Shown here piece after piece: positions 8,664 to 16,373 of a DNA stretch of 64,000 bases (position 1 is the first letter of the stretch; every line of letters begins with the position of its first letter). Source of the stretch: Streptomyces bicolor (GTDB lineage Bacteria; Actinomycetota; Actinomycetes; Streptomycetales; Streptomycetaceae); contig NZ_JOFS01000010.1 in the NCBI RefSeq assembly GCF_000719285.1, positions 124,001-188,000 on the forward strand, written 5' to 3'. The position numbers and the translations under genes are program-made. The notes beneath the pieces were generated by a model that was given only the letters and a program-made list of their open reading frames with translations, ran no database searches and was not told where the DNA came from.

Positions 8664-8670
8664 GAGCGAA
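8655..8670. promoter_or_regulatory. Perfect 16-base palindrome over the galM start codon
   Basis: TTCGCTCATGAGCGAA is a perfect palindrome centred on the galM ATG. The flanks AGTG and CACT extend the symmetry with a one-base offset. It may be an operator or a translational hairpin. The function is inferred only from symmetry and position. Confidence 0.35.
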
Positions 8671-8673
8671 ACA

Positions 8674-9561
8674 CTAGTTCGTGACGGTCCGGTAGGCGAT
8701 CTCGGCCAACCGCGCCTGACCGTTCACACTCGGGTGGAACCAGTCCCACTGGCTCAGTTGCTCGGTACCGAACCGGAAGTCGTACACCGCGCCGTCATCG
8801 AAACGACACCCGCGGTCCTTCTCGCAGACGTCCTTCAACACCTTGTTGTACGCCTCGACCCGCGCCTGCACCGTCTCGCGCCGCCGGTTCGACGCCGTGG
8901 TGAGGGAGTCGGGGTCGCTCAGCATCGACGGGCAGATGCCGAGCCCCCACACCTGCTTGCTCATCGGGTTCGTACGGCCCTGCTCCCACAGCCGCATCAG
9001 ATTCGGCACGCTCGCCACATACACCTGCGTCTTCGGCAGGGCGTCCCGCAGGGTGCTCATGGCGTCCTCGAACTGGGTCCGGAAGTCGGCCACCGACGTC
9101 ATCGCGTCGGTCGTCTCCCGGCAGGCGTCGTTCGCCCCCGCCATCACCGCCACCAGCTCCGGCTCGCGCGTCACCGCCCGCGCCATCTGCCCGGCCAGGT
9201 CGGCCATCCGCGCCCCGGTCACGGCGTAGTTCCAGCTCCGGGTGGCCGCCTTCTGCGCCCCCAGCAGCCGTACGGCCAGACTGTCGACCTTGGGACTGCT
9301 GCCGGTCGCCCACGACACCTCCGGACAGTCCGACAGGACCGTGCAGGCGTCGAAGCCGGTCGTGATGGAGTCGCCCACGGCCGCGATCGAGGCGGGGCTG
9401 CGGTCCCAGGCCGGCGTCGGCGATGGGCGCGCGCTGTGCGCCTCGGTGCCGGTCGGGGCCGGGGAGTTGCCGCCGACGGCGTCACAGCCGGCGACGCCCA
9501 GCACTGCCCCCGCGGTCACGGCGGCGAAGACAGCGCGCGCAAGGTGCCGGCGCTTCCGCAT
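8674..9561 (-). CDS. SGNH/GDSL hydrolase lipoprotein
   Basis: A 295-residue exported lipoprotein with an N-terminal lipobox (VLGVAGC), a Pro/Thr/Ser-rich linker, and a SGNH hydrolase domain. The four family blocks are visible: GDSI (Ser nucleophile) near residue 63, a Gly block in NYAVTGARM, GANDAC with the block III Asn, and DWFHPS with the Asp-His pair near the C-terminus. This set of residues predicts an esterase or lipase acting on acyl or acetyl esters outside the membrane. Two CxxxxxxC-like pairs suggest disulfides. The substrate is unknown. The stop codon lies 10 bases from the galM start on the same strand. Confidence 0.88.
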   Translation of the reverse strand: MRKRRHLARAVFAAVTAGAVLGVAGCDAVGGNSPAPTGTEAHSARPSPTPAWDRSPASIAAVGDSITTGFDACTVLSDCPEVSWATGSSPKVDSLAVRLLGAQKAATRSWNYAVTGARMADLAGQMARAVTREPELVAVMAGANDACRETTDAMTSVADFRTQFEDAMSTLRDALPKTQVYVASVPNLMRLWEQGRTNPMSKQVWGLGICPSMLSDPDSLTTASNRRRETVQARVEAYNKVLKDVCEKDRGCRFDDGAVYDFRFGTEQLSQWDWFHPSVNGQARLAEIAYRTVTN

Positions 9562-9815
9562 CCCTGGTCCATCCCCTCGTCGTCCCCGTCATGGTTTCCA
9601 ACCGATGACAACGCACGAGGGTTCCCACCCGGCTGATGCAACGGCTCACACCCGTACAAGCGTCCTGCCGGGTGAATGGCGGACGTTTGGCGGCACCGGG
9701 ACCGACGGTACGTCACACTCCTTGCGCCGCCGCACGGTAGCCTCGCCATCAACGTGGCTGCCCGGCCACGATCGTCCGCCAGTTCGCACAATGTCCGCTC
9801 TGCCCGGAGGTACCG

Positions 9816-10310
9816 GTGACGACACGTGGAGTTCTGTACGTGCACTCCGCGCCGCGCGCGCTGTGCCCGCACGTCGAGTGGGCCGTCGCCGGCGTGCTCG
9901 GCACACGCGTCAACCTCGACTGGATCCGGCAGCCTGCCGCACCCGGCACCTGGCGCTCGGAGTTCAGCTGGCAGGGCGAGGCCGGCACGGCCTCCAAGCT
10001 GGCGTCGGCGCTGCGCGGCTGGCACCTGCTGCGCTTCGAGGTCACGGCCGAGCCCTGCCCCACCGCCGAGGGCGAGCGCTACAGCTGCACCCCCGACCTG
10101 GGCATCTTCCACGCGGTCACCGGCATCCACGGCGACATCCTGATCCCGGAGGACCGCCTGCGCGCGGCGCTCGCCCGCTCCCAGCGCGACGAGACGGACC
10201 TGGAGGCGGAGATCGCCAAGCTCCTGGGCAAGCCGTGGGACGACGAGTTGGAGCCGTTCAGGTACGCGGGTGAGGGAGCGCCGGTGCGCTGGTTGCACCA
10301 AGTGGTGTGA
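9816..10310 (+). CDS. DUF3145 family protein
   Basis: A 164-residue actinobacterial protein of the DUF3145 family, recognised by the opening TRGVLYVHSAPRALCPHVEW and the conserved RVNLDWIRQPAAPG. It has no membrane segment and no catalytic signature I can name. The GTG at 9816 is preceded by GGAGG with suitable spacing. In Streptomyces and relatives this gene habitually flanks the fatty acid synthase cluster, as it does here; the two are convergent and separated by a strong bidirectional terminator, so they are separate transcripts. The function is unknown. Confidence 0.9.
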   Translation: MTTRGVLYVHSAPRALCPHVEWAVAGVLGTRVNLDWIRQPAAPGTWRSEFSWQGEAGTASKLASALRGWHLLRFEVTAEPCPTAEGERYSCTPDLGIFHAVTGIHGDILIPEDRLRAALARSQRDETDLEAEIAKLLGKPWDDELEPFRYAGEGAPVRWLHQVV

Positions 10311-10319
10311 AGCCGGGAC

Positions 10320-10361
10320 ACGTGAAGGGCCCCCACCTTTCGAGGTGGGGGCCCTTCACGT
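10320..10361. terminator. Strong bidirectional terminator (DUF3145 / fabF)
   Basis: A perfect 19-base-pair stem (ACGTGAAGGGCCCCCACCT) closed by a TTCG tetraloop lies between convergent genes. It should stop both the DUF3145 and the fabD-fabF transcripts. Confidence 0.9.
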
Positions 10362-10376
10362 ACGTACGGATGCCGC

Positions 10377-11648
10377 TCAGACGGTCCTGAACGCCAGCAC
10401 CACGTTGTGCCCACCGAACCCGAACGAGTCGTTCAGCGCGGCGATCCGGCCCTCGACGGGCAGCTTCCGAGCCTCACCACGGACGACGTCGGCATTCGCC
10501 TCCGCCTCCGGGTCCAGGTTCTCGATGTTGATGGTCGGCGGAGCCACCCGGTGGTACAGCGCGAGCACGGTCGCGACCGTCTCGACACCACCGGCACCAC
10601 CCAGCAGATGACCCGTCATCGACTTGGTGGCCGACACGGCCATGTGGTCGGCATCGTCACCGAACACCTTCCGCAGCGCCTTCAACTCGGCGATGTCACC
10701 GGCCGGCGTCGACGTGGCGTGCGCGTTGACGTGCACGATCTCCGCCGGGTCCAGATCGGTCCGCTCCAGCAGGTTCTGCAGGGCGTGGCTGATGCCGCGG
10801 CCCTCCGGCTCCGGCTGCACGATGTCGTGGCTGTCGGCGGAGATGCCCTGCCCGACCGCCTCGGCGTACACCCGCGCCCCGCGCTTCGCGGCGTGCTCGG
10901 CGGACTCCAGGACGATCACGCCGGCGCCCTCGCCGAGGACGAAGCCGTCACGGGCGACGTCGTAGGGACGCGACGCGCCCTGCGGGTCGTCGTTGTTCTT
11001 GGACATCGCCATCATGTTGCCGAACGCGGCGATCGGCAGCGGATGGATCGCCGCCTCCGTGCCGCCCGCGACGACGATGTCCGCACGGCCGGTACGGATC
11101 ATCTCGATGGCGTAGCCGATGGCCTCGGCACCCGACGCGCACGCGGAGACCGGCGTGTGCACACCCGCACGGGCGCCCACGGCCAGACCCACGTTGGCGG
11201 AGGGGCTGTTCGGCATCAGCATGGGGACGGTGTGCGGGGAGACGCGGCGGACGCCCTTCTCCTTCAGCACGTCGTACTGGTCGAGCAGCGTCGTCACGCC
11301 ACCGATGCCGGAGGCGATGACCGCACCGAGGCGGTCGGGGTCGACGCTTGAGTCCTCGCCGGCCTTCGCCTCGAAGCCGGCGTCCTTCCAGGCCTCCTGC
11401 GCGGCGATCAGCGCGAACTGCGCCGAGCGGTCCAGGCGGCGGGCCTGCGGCCGCGGGATGACCTCGGTCGGCTCCACGGCGACCGGCGCGGCGATACGGA
11501 CCGCCTGCTCGGCGGCCCACTCCTGCTCCAGGGGCTTGACGCCGGAACGTCCGGCGACCAGGCCCTCCCAGGTAGAGGCTGCGTCGCCACCCAGCGGTGT
11601 GGTTGCGCCGATACCGGTGACGACCACGGTGCGATTGGTCGAGCTCAC
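10377..11648 (-). CDS. fabF: Beta-ketoacyl-ACP synthase II
   Basis: A 423-residue type II fatty acid synthase condensing enzyme that extends acyl-ACP with malonyl-ACP. The Cys-His-His triad is intact: Cys170 in TPVSACASG, His310 in VNAHATSTPAGD and His347 in TKSMTGHLLGGAGG. The start is GTG at 11648 with GGAGAAAG upstream. It is the last gene of the fabD-fabH-acpP-fabF cluster on the minus strand, 85 bases after acpP, and is followed by a strong terminator. Polyketide synthase KS domains are the only close alternatives, and the context excludes these. Confidence 0.97.
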   Translation of the reverse strand: MSSTNRTVVVTGIGATTPLGGDAASTWEGLVAGRSGVKPLEQEWAAEQAVRIAAPVAVEPTEVIPRPQARRLDRSAQFALIAAQEAWKDAGFEAKAGEDSSVDPDRLGAVIASGIGGVTTLLDQYDVLKEKGVRRVSPHTVPMLMPNSPSANVGLAVGARAGVHTPVSACASGAEAIGYAIEMIRTGRADIVVAGGTEAAIHPLPIAAFGNMMAMSKNNDDPQGASRPYDVARDGFVLGEGAGVIVLESAEHAAKRGARVYAEAVGQGISADSHDIVQPEPEGRGISHALQNLLERTDLDPAEIVHVNAHATSTPAGDIAELKALRKVFGDDADHMAVSATKSMTGHLLGGAGGVETVATVLALYHRVAPPTINIENLDPEAEANADVVRGEARKLPVEGRIAALNDSFGFGGHNVVLAFRTV

Positions 11649-11733
11649 GGGAATTCTTTCTCCAAGGAATGGGGATTCAGCGGCGCCACCGCCGGGTGGC
11701 GGGGCAGTTCAGCCCTGGGGCCGGATCGGTGGA

Positions 11734-11982
11734 TCAGCCCTGGTGCTTGAGGATGTAGTCGGTCGCGTCGCCGACCGTCTTGAGGTTCTTGACGTCCTCG
11801 TCCGGGATCTTGACGTCGAAGCGCTCCTCGGCGGCGACGACGACCTCGACCATGGACAGCGAGTCGACGTCCAGGTCGTCGGTGAAGGACTTGTCCAGCT
11901 GGACGTCCTCAACCGGGATGCCGGCGATCTCGTTCACGATGTCGGCGAGACCGGCGACGATCTCTTCCTGAGTGGCGGCCAT
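11734..11982 (-). CDS. acpP: Acyl carrier protein
   Basis: An 82-residue acidic four-helix acyl carrier protein. The phosphopantetheine attachment site is Ser41 in DDLDVDSLSMVEV. It carries growing acyl chains for the fatty acid synthase enzymes encoded by its neighbours. It sits between fabH and fabF on the same strand, and the length and motif match the primary metabolic ACP rather than a polyketide ACP. Confidence 0.96.
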   Translation of the reverse strand: MAATQEEIVAGLADIVNEIAGIPVEDVQLDKSFTDDLDVDSLSMVEVVVAAEERFDVKIPDEDVKNLKTVGDATDYILKHQG

Positions 11983-12084
11983 GTTGGCGCTCCTTCGTAG
12001 TTGTTCAGAGGGTTTGGCGCCCGCCGCGGCAGCGGCAGGTGGTGCTTTTTCCCGTGCCGGTTCGCATGATCCGGCACGGAGTGC

Positions 12085-13116
12085 CTAGGGGAGAGTAACG
12101 ACCGTGGCGGCGTATACGAGACCCGCCCCGAATCCGATGACAAGCGCGGTGTCGCCGCTCTTCGCCTCGCCGGTCGCCAGGAGCCGCTCCATCGCGAGCG
12201 GGATCGAGGCGGCCGAGGTGTTGCCGGTGGTGCGCACGTCGCGGGCGACCGTGACGTGCTCCGGCAGCTTGAGAGTCTTCACCATCGAGTCGATGATCCG
12301 CTCGTTGGCCTGGTGCGGAATGAAGACGTCCAGGTCGTCCGGGGTGATTCCGGCCGCGTCCAGCGCCTGCTGGGCGACCTTCGCCATCTCGAACACGGCC
12401 CAGCGGAACACCGCCTGGCCCTCCTGCGTGATCGCAGGGAACTTGACGTTGCCCTCGCTGTCCAGCGGGAGCTTGGCGACATCGCCGATCCGGTACTGGT
12501 CCCACGGCACCGTCTGCTTGATCGTCTCGGACTTGTCGCCCTCGGAGCCCCACACGGTCGGGCCGATGTGCGGCTCCTGGGACGGGCCCACGACGACCGC
12601 GCCGGCGCCGTCGCCGAACAGGAAGGCCGTCGCCCGGTCCTCCAGGTCGGTGAGGTCGCTGAGCCGCTCCACGCCGATGACGAGGACGTACTCCGCGGAG
12701 CCCTCGACGATCATGCCCTTGGCGAGGGTGAGGCCGTAGCCGAAGCCCGCGCAGCCGGCCGAGATGTCGAAGGCGGCGGCCTTGTTCGTGCCGAGCTTGT
12801 CGGCGATCTCGGTGGCGACGGCCGGGGTCTGCCGGAAGTTCGACACGGTCGAGACGATCACGCCGCCGATCTGCTCGGCGGAGATCCCGGCGTCGGCGAT
12901 CGCCTTGCCGGACGCCTCGATCGACATCGCGGCGACGGTCTCCTCGTCGTTCGCCCAGTGCCGCGTCTCGATGCCGGAGCGCGAACGGATCCACTCGTCG
13001 GACGAGTCGATCTTCTCCAGGATCACCTCGTTGGGCACCACCCGCGTCGGGCGGTACCCGCCGACGCCGAGGATGCGCGCGTACGGGGCGCCCTTGCTGG
13101 GCTTCAGCTTCGCCAT
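12085..13116 (-). CDS. fabH: Beta-ketoacyl-ACP synthase III
   Basis: A 343-residue KAS III that starts fatty acid synthesis by condensing a short acyl-CoA with malonyl-ACP; in Streptomyces it accepts branched starters. The Cys-His-Asn triad is visible: Cys122 in DISAGCAGFGYG, His in FIPHQANERIID and Asn in TTGNTSAASIP. The gene starts 15 bases after the fabD stop on the same strand with GGAGC upstream, which implies translation within one operon. The gap of about 100 bases before acpP may hold an internal promoter, but I see no clear one. Confidence 0.97.
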   Translation of the reverse strand: MAKLKPSKGAPYARILGVGGYRPTRVVPNEVILEKIDSSDEWIRSRSGIETRHWANDEETVAAMSIEASGKAIADAGISAEQIGGVIVSTVSNFRQTPAVATEIADKLGTNKAAAFDISAGCAGFGYGLTLAKGMIVEGSAEYVLVIGVERLSDLTDLEDRATAFLFGDGAGAVVVGPSQEPHIGPTVWGSEGDKSETIKQTVPWDQYRIGDVAKLPLDSEGNVKFPAITQEGQAVFRWAVFEMAKVAQQALDAAGITPDDLDVFIPHQANERIIDSMVKTLKLPEHVTVARDVRTTGNTSAASIPLAMERLLATGEAKSGDTALVIGFGAGLVYAATVVTLP

Positions 13117-13131
13117 GCTCCGGGCTCCTTG

Positions 13132-14049
13132 TCAGGCGTGCTCTGCGATGAGCTCGCGAGCAGCGTCCAGGTCGTCGGGGGTCTTGAGCGCCAGGGTCTT
13201 GACACCCGGCAGCGCGCGCTTGGCCAGTCCGGTCAGCGTGCCGCCCGGGCACACCTCGATCAGGGCCGTGACGCCGAGCTCCTTGAAGGTCTCCATGCAC
13301 AGGTCCCAGCGGACCGGGTTGGCGACCTGCCCGACGAGACGTTCCAGCACCTCGGCACCGGTGGCGACCGCCTGGCCGTCCTTGTTGGAGACGTAGGTCA
13401 GCTTCGGGTCGGCGGGCGTGAGCTCCTTGGCGGCCTCGGCGAGCTTGTCGACCGCGGGGCCCATGTGGTGCGTGTGGAACGCGCCGGCCACCTTCAGCGG
13501 GACGACCTTGCGCACGCCCTCGGGCTTGTCCTCGTTCAGCGCGGCGAGCTGCTCCATCGTGCCCGCGGCCACGATCTGGCCGGCGCCGTTGATGTTCGCC
13601 GGGGTCAGACCGAGCTTCTCCAGGTGCGCGACGCTCACCTCGGGGTCGCCGCCGAGCAGCGCCGACATGCCGGTCTCGGTGATCGCGGCGGCCTCGGCCA
13701 TGGCCAGGCCCCGCTTGCGTACGAGGGTCAGCGCGGCGGTGTCGTCCAGGACGCCCGCGTAGGCGGCCGCGGTGATCTCACCGACGCTGTGGCCGGCGAC
13801 CGCGGAAGGGGAGATGTCACCCAGTGCCGCGGCGGACAGGATGCCGGCCGCGACGAGCAGCGGCTGCGCCACGGCGGTGTCCCGGATGGCGTCCGCGTCG
13901 GCCTGCGTGCCGTAGTGGGCGAGGTCCAGTCCGATGGCGTCCGACCAGGCACCGAGGCGGTCGGCGGCACCGGGCAGTTCGAGCCAGGGGGTCAGGAAGC
14001 CGGGCGTCTGGGCGCCCTGGCCGGGAGCGACGAGTACGAGCACTCTCAC
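13132..14049 (-). CDS. fabD: Malonyl-CoA:ACP transacylase
   Basis: A 305-residue acyltransferase that loads malonyl groups onto ACP. The Ser nucleophile is Ser88 in the motif AGHSVGEITA, with the QGAQ oxyanion motif near the N-terminus and a catalytic His in GAFHTHHM. The start is the GTG at 14049, with AAGAGAGAG upstream; a second in-frame GTG 6 bases later is possible. It is the first gene of the fatty acid cluster. An 83-base gap separates it from fasR, and the gap contains a striking inverted repeat. Confidence 0.96.
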   Translation of the reverse strand: MRVLVLVAPGQGAQTPGFLTPWLELPGAADRLGAWSDAIGLDLAHYGTQADADAIRDTAVAQPLLVAAGILSAAALGDISPSAVAGHSVGEITAAAYAGVLDDTAALTLVRKRGLAMAEAAAITETGMSALLGGDPEVSVAHLEKLGLTPANINGAGQIVAAGTMEQLAALNEDKPEGVRKVVPLKVAGAFHTHHMGPAVDKLAEAAKELTPADPKLTYVSNKDGQAVATGAEVLERLVGQVANPVRWDLCMETFKELGVTALIEVCPGGTLTGLAKRALPGVKTLALKTPDDLDAARELIAEHA

Positions 14050-14106
14050 ACTCTCTCTTGGGGACGGCCGCAGCCGCCCGTGGGGACAAGGACGAAGAAC
14101 ACGAGG

Positions 14107-14133
14107 GGGTTTTGTGGGCCCCCGACAAAACCC
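14107..14133. promoter_or_regulatory. Inverted repeat between fasR and fabD
   Basis: Perfect 9-base arms GGGTTTTGT and ACAAAACCC are separated by 9 bases (GGGCCCCCG), and the dyad abuts the fasR stop codon and lies about 58 bases upstream of the fabD start. It could end the fasR transcript or be the FasR binding site. FasR is known to activate fabD transcription in S. coelicolor; identification of this sequence as its site is my inference. Confidence 0.55.
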
Positions 14134-15338
14134 TAGAGCTGGAGATCGCCGTCGACCAGACGCCCCAGGATCAGCGCGATCCGCAGAGTGAACGCGGAGC
14201 GTACATCGGACGGCGACCAGCCGGTGACGTCAGTCACACGTCGAAGCCGGTAGCGCACGGTGTTGGGATGCACGAAGAGCATCCGCGCCGCGCCCTCCAG
14301 GCTGCTCGCCTGTTCGAGATAGACCGAGAGCGTCTCCAGCAGAGCCGACCCGGCCTCCTCCAGTGGTCTGTAGATCTCCTCCACCAGCTGTTCGCGCGCG
14401 CTCGGATCACCCGCGATGGCACGTTCCGGAAGCAGGTCGTCCGCGAGCACCGGCCGCGGGGCGTCCTGCCAGGCGGAACAGGCCTTCAGCCCGGCGGCGG
14501 CGGCCTGCGCGGACCGCGTGGCGGCCAGCAGATCGGGTACCACGGGCCCGGCCACGACCGGCCCGGCGGCATACGGCCCGATCAGCGACTTCGCGACCGC
14601 GATCGGATTGTCGCTGCCGCCCGCGATGACGACGAGCCGGTCCCCGAGCACCCCGGTGAGCACCTGGAGCTTGGCGTGCCGGGCGGCCCGCCGGATGGCC
14701 TCGACGGTCAGCTCGCTGTCCCCGTCGGGCGCGGTCCCGAGCACCACACACACATGCTCGGGCGAGTTCCACCCCAGCGCGGCGGCCCGCGACACGGCGC
14801 CCTCGTCGGCCTCGCCGCTGAGCACGGCGTTGACGACGAGCGACTCCAGGCGGGCGTCCCAGGCACCGCGTGCCTCGGCGGCCTGGGCGTAGACCTGGGC
14901 GGTGGCGAAGGCGATCTCCCGGGCGTACACGAGCAGTGCCTCCCGCAGCACGCTCTCGTCACCGGGCGCCGCCACCTCGTCGATGGCGGACTCCATGACC
15001 TCGATGGTCGTGCGCACCATCTCCACGGTCTGGCGGAGGGTGATGGCTCGGGTCAGCTCGCGGGGCGCCGTGCCGAAGACGTCGGTGGAGATCGCCTGGG
15101 GTGCGTCGGGATGCCGGAACCACTCGGTGAACGCGGCGATACCGGCCTGCGCGACGAGACCGATCCAGGAACGGTTCTCCGGGGGCATGGCCCGGTACCA
15201 CGGCAGCGTCTCGTCCATCCGCGCGATGGCCTGCGCGGCGAGCGAACCGGAGGACTTCTCGAGTCGCTTCAGGGTCGCCGAGTGCGAGTGGACGCCGTGC
15301 ACGGAGGCTGGGGACTTACGGGCTTCGGGTTCGGGCAC
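14133..15338 (-). CDS. fasR: FasR, PucR-type activator of fatty acid synthesis
   Basis: A 401-residue regulator with the PucR/CdaR architecture: an N-terminal region of unknown fold, a middle GGDEF-like domain (about residues 170-290) and a C-terminal helix-turn-helix (SVYLEQASSLEGAARMLFVH followed by PNTVRYRLRRVTDVTGWSP). Its position directly upstream of fabD-fabH-acpP-fabF on the same strand matches FasR of S. coelicolor, which is known to activate that operon. The start is taken as GTG 15338, but there is no strong ribosome site and an in-frame GTG about 13 codons on is possible. Binding of acyl-CoA or another ligand cannot be seen from sequence. Confidence 0.92.
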   Translation of the reverse strand: MPEPEARKSPASVHGVHSHSATLKRLEKSSGSLAAQAIARMDETLPWYRAMPPENRSWIGLVAQAGIAAFTEWFRHPDAPQAISTDVFGTAPRELTRAITLRQTVEMVRTTIEVMESAIDEVAAPGDESVLREALLVYAREIAFATAQVYAQAAEARGAWDARLESLVVNAVLSGEADEGAVSRAAALGWNSPEHVCVVLGTAPDGDSELTVEAIRRAARHAKLQVLTGVLGDRLVVIAGGSDNPIAVAKSLIGPYAAGPVVAGPVVPDLLAATRSAQAAAAGLKACSAWQDAPRPVLADDLLPERAIAGDPSAREQLVEEIYRPLEEAGSALLETLSVYLEQASSLEGAARMLFVHPNTVRYRLRRVTDVTGWSPSDVRSAFTLRIALILGRLVDGDLQL

Positions 15339-15431
15339 GGGGACAAGACTGCCTTATCGGGACGGGTGCGCGTGCCGGAGGGGGTTGTGATGTGCCTCGT
15401 TGATGGCTCGGTCGCCTCCGGGGCGCCACAT

Positions 15432-15499
15432 GTCGGTGTCGAGACGGCGATCGTGCTCGACCCTTCGGGCCTCCGCGCGTTCGCCGTCTCGACACCGAC
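15432..15499. repeat. Long perfect inverted repeat in the fasR-pirin gap
   Basis: Two perfect 19-base arms (GTCGGTGTCGAGACGGCGA and its complement) are separated by 30 bases. They lie in the 290-base region between divergent fasR and pirin genes, where a terminator is not expected. The rest of 15339-15430 shows nothing I can name. Confidence 0.6.
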
Positions 15500-15548
15500 G
15501 CGCCCCTACGGCTCCCTCGCGGCCGGTGTCGTCGGACCAGTGCGGTTG

Positions 15549-15610
15549 GTGGGCACTCGCCCGGCGGTGGTGTGGGCACTTGCCCGGCGTCGTTGTGGGC
15601 TGGCCGGCGG
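15549..15610. repeat. Three 23-base-period direct repeats before pirin
   Basis: GTGGGCACTYGCCCGGCG occurs at 15549-15566 and 15572-15589, and a degenerate third copy starts at 15595, so all three share a 23-base period. The third copy overlaps the probable -35 region of the pirin promoter (TTGTGG at 15593; -10 TACCGT at 15614). Confidence 0.5.
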
Positions 15611-15629
15611 GGCTACCGTGGTGGCCGTG

Positions 15630-16283
15630 ATGGATGTACGGCGCGCCGCGGAGCGCTATCCCGGAGGGGATTCGGCAGCGGGTATCGAGTCACGCCATGC
15701 CTTCTCCTTCGGGCCGCACTACGACCCGGGCAACCTCCGCTTCGGGGCGATGATCGCGTGCAACGAGGAGCGGCTCGGCCCCGGCGCCGGCTTCGACGAG
15801 CACCCGCACAGCCACACCGAGATCGTCACGTGGGTGGTCGAGGGGGAGCTGACCCACCGGGACTCCACGGGCCACGAGACGCGGGTCCGCCCCGGGGACG
15901 TACAGCGGCTGAGCTCGGCGGGCGGCGTACGGCACGTCGAGCGCAACGACGCCGACACGCCCCTGACCTTCATCCAGACGTGGCTGGCCCCGCTGACGCC
16001 GGGCGGCGACCCGTCGTACGAGATCGTCCACGGCATCGCGGACTCGACGCCGTACGCCGTCCCGGAGGCGGGCGCGATGCTCCACGTGCGGCGGTTGGCG
16101 GCGGGGGAGCGGACGGCGGTGCCGGACGCGGCGTATGTGTACGTGCATGTCGTGCGCGGCGAAGTGAGCCTGGGGGGCGAGGAGTTGGGCGCCGGTGACG
16201 CGGTGCGCATCACGGACGCCAAGGACGTGGAGGCGGTGGGGGTGAGCGGGGCGGAGCTGCTGGTGTGGGAGATGGCCGGGTAG
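15630..16283 (+). CDS. Pirin family protein (cupin bicupin)
   Basis: A 217-residue pirin-like protein. The N-terminal block RHAFSFGPHYDPGNLRFG and the cupin metal motif HPHSHTEIVTWVVEGELTH are typical, and the conserved His/Glu ligands for iron are present. Family members act as quercetin 2,3-dioxygenases or as redox-sensing regulators; neither role can be chosen here. ATG 15630 is used, with a GTG just before it (15627). The close TACCGT -10 box suggests a leaderless transcript starting around 15627. The reading frame is open far upstream, but that sequence does not resemble pirin. Confidence 0.88.
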   Translation: MDVRRAAERYPGGDSAAGIESRHAFSFGPHYDPGNLRFGAMIACNEERLGPGAGFDEHPHSHTEIVTWVVEGELTHRDSTGHETRVRPGDVQRLSSAGGVRHVERNDADTPLTFIQTWLAPLTPGGDPSYEIVHGIADSTPYAVPEAGAMLHVRRLAAGERTAVPDAAYVYVHVVRGEVSLGGEELGAGDAVRITDAKDVEAVGVSGAELLVWEMAG

Positions 16284-16373
16284 CCCGGCGGCTGGGGCCC
16301 GAGGTGCCGGAGTGGTCCACGTGGCGTCCAATGGAGAGGTCGGACACCCGCTCGGCAGAGAAGAGCCGAGAGC

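Noticed and set aside
15549..15610. CRISPR-like direct repeats
   Set aside because: Only three copies with 5-base gaps, no spacers and no cas genes; not a CRISPR array.
15390..15629. Upstream extension of the pirin frame from a GTG with GGAGG at about 15390
   Set aside because: It would add about 80 residues containing the inverted and direct repeats; the extra part does not resemble pirin N-termini and the promoter lies inside it. It remains weakly possible.
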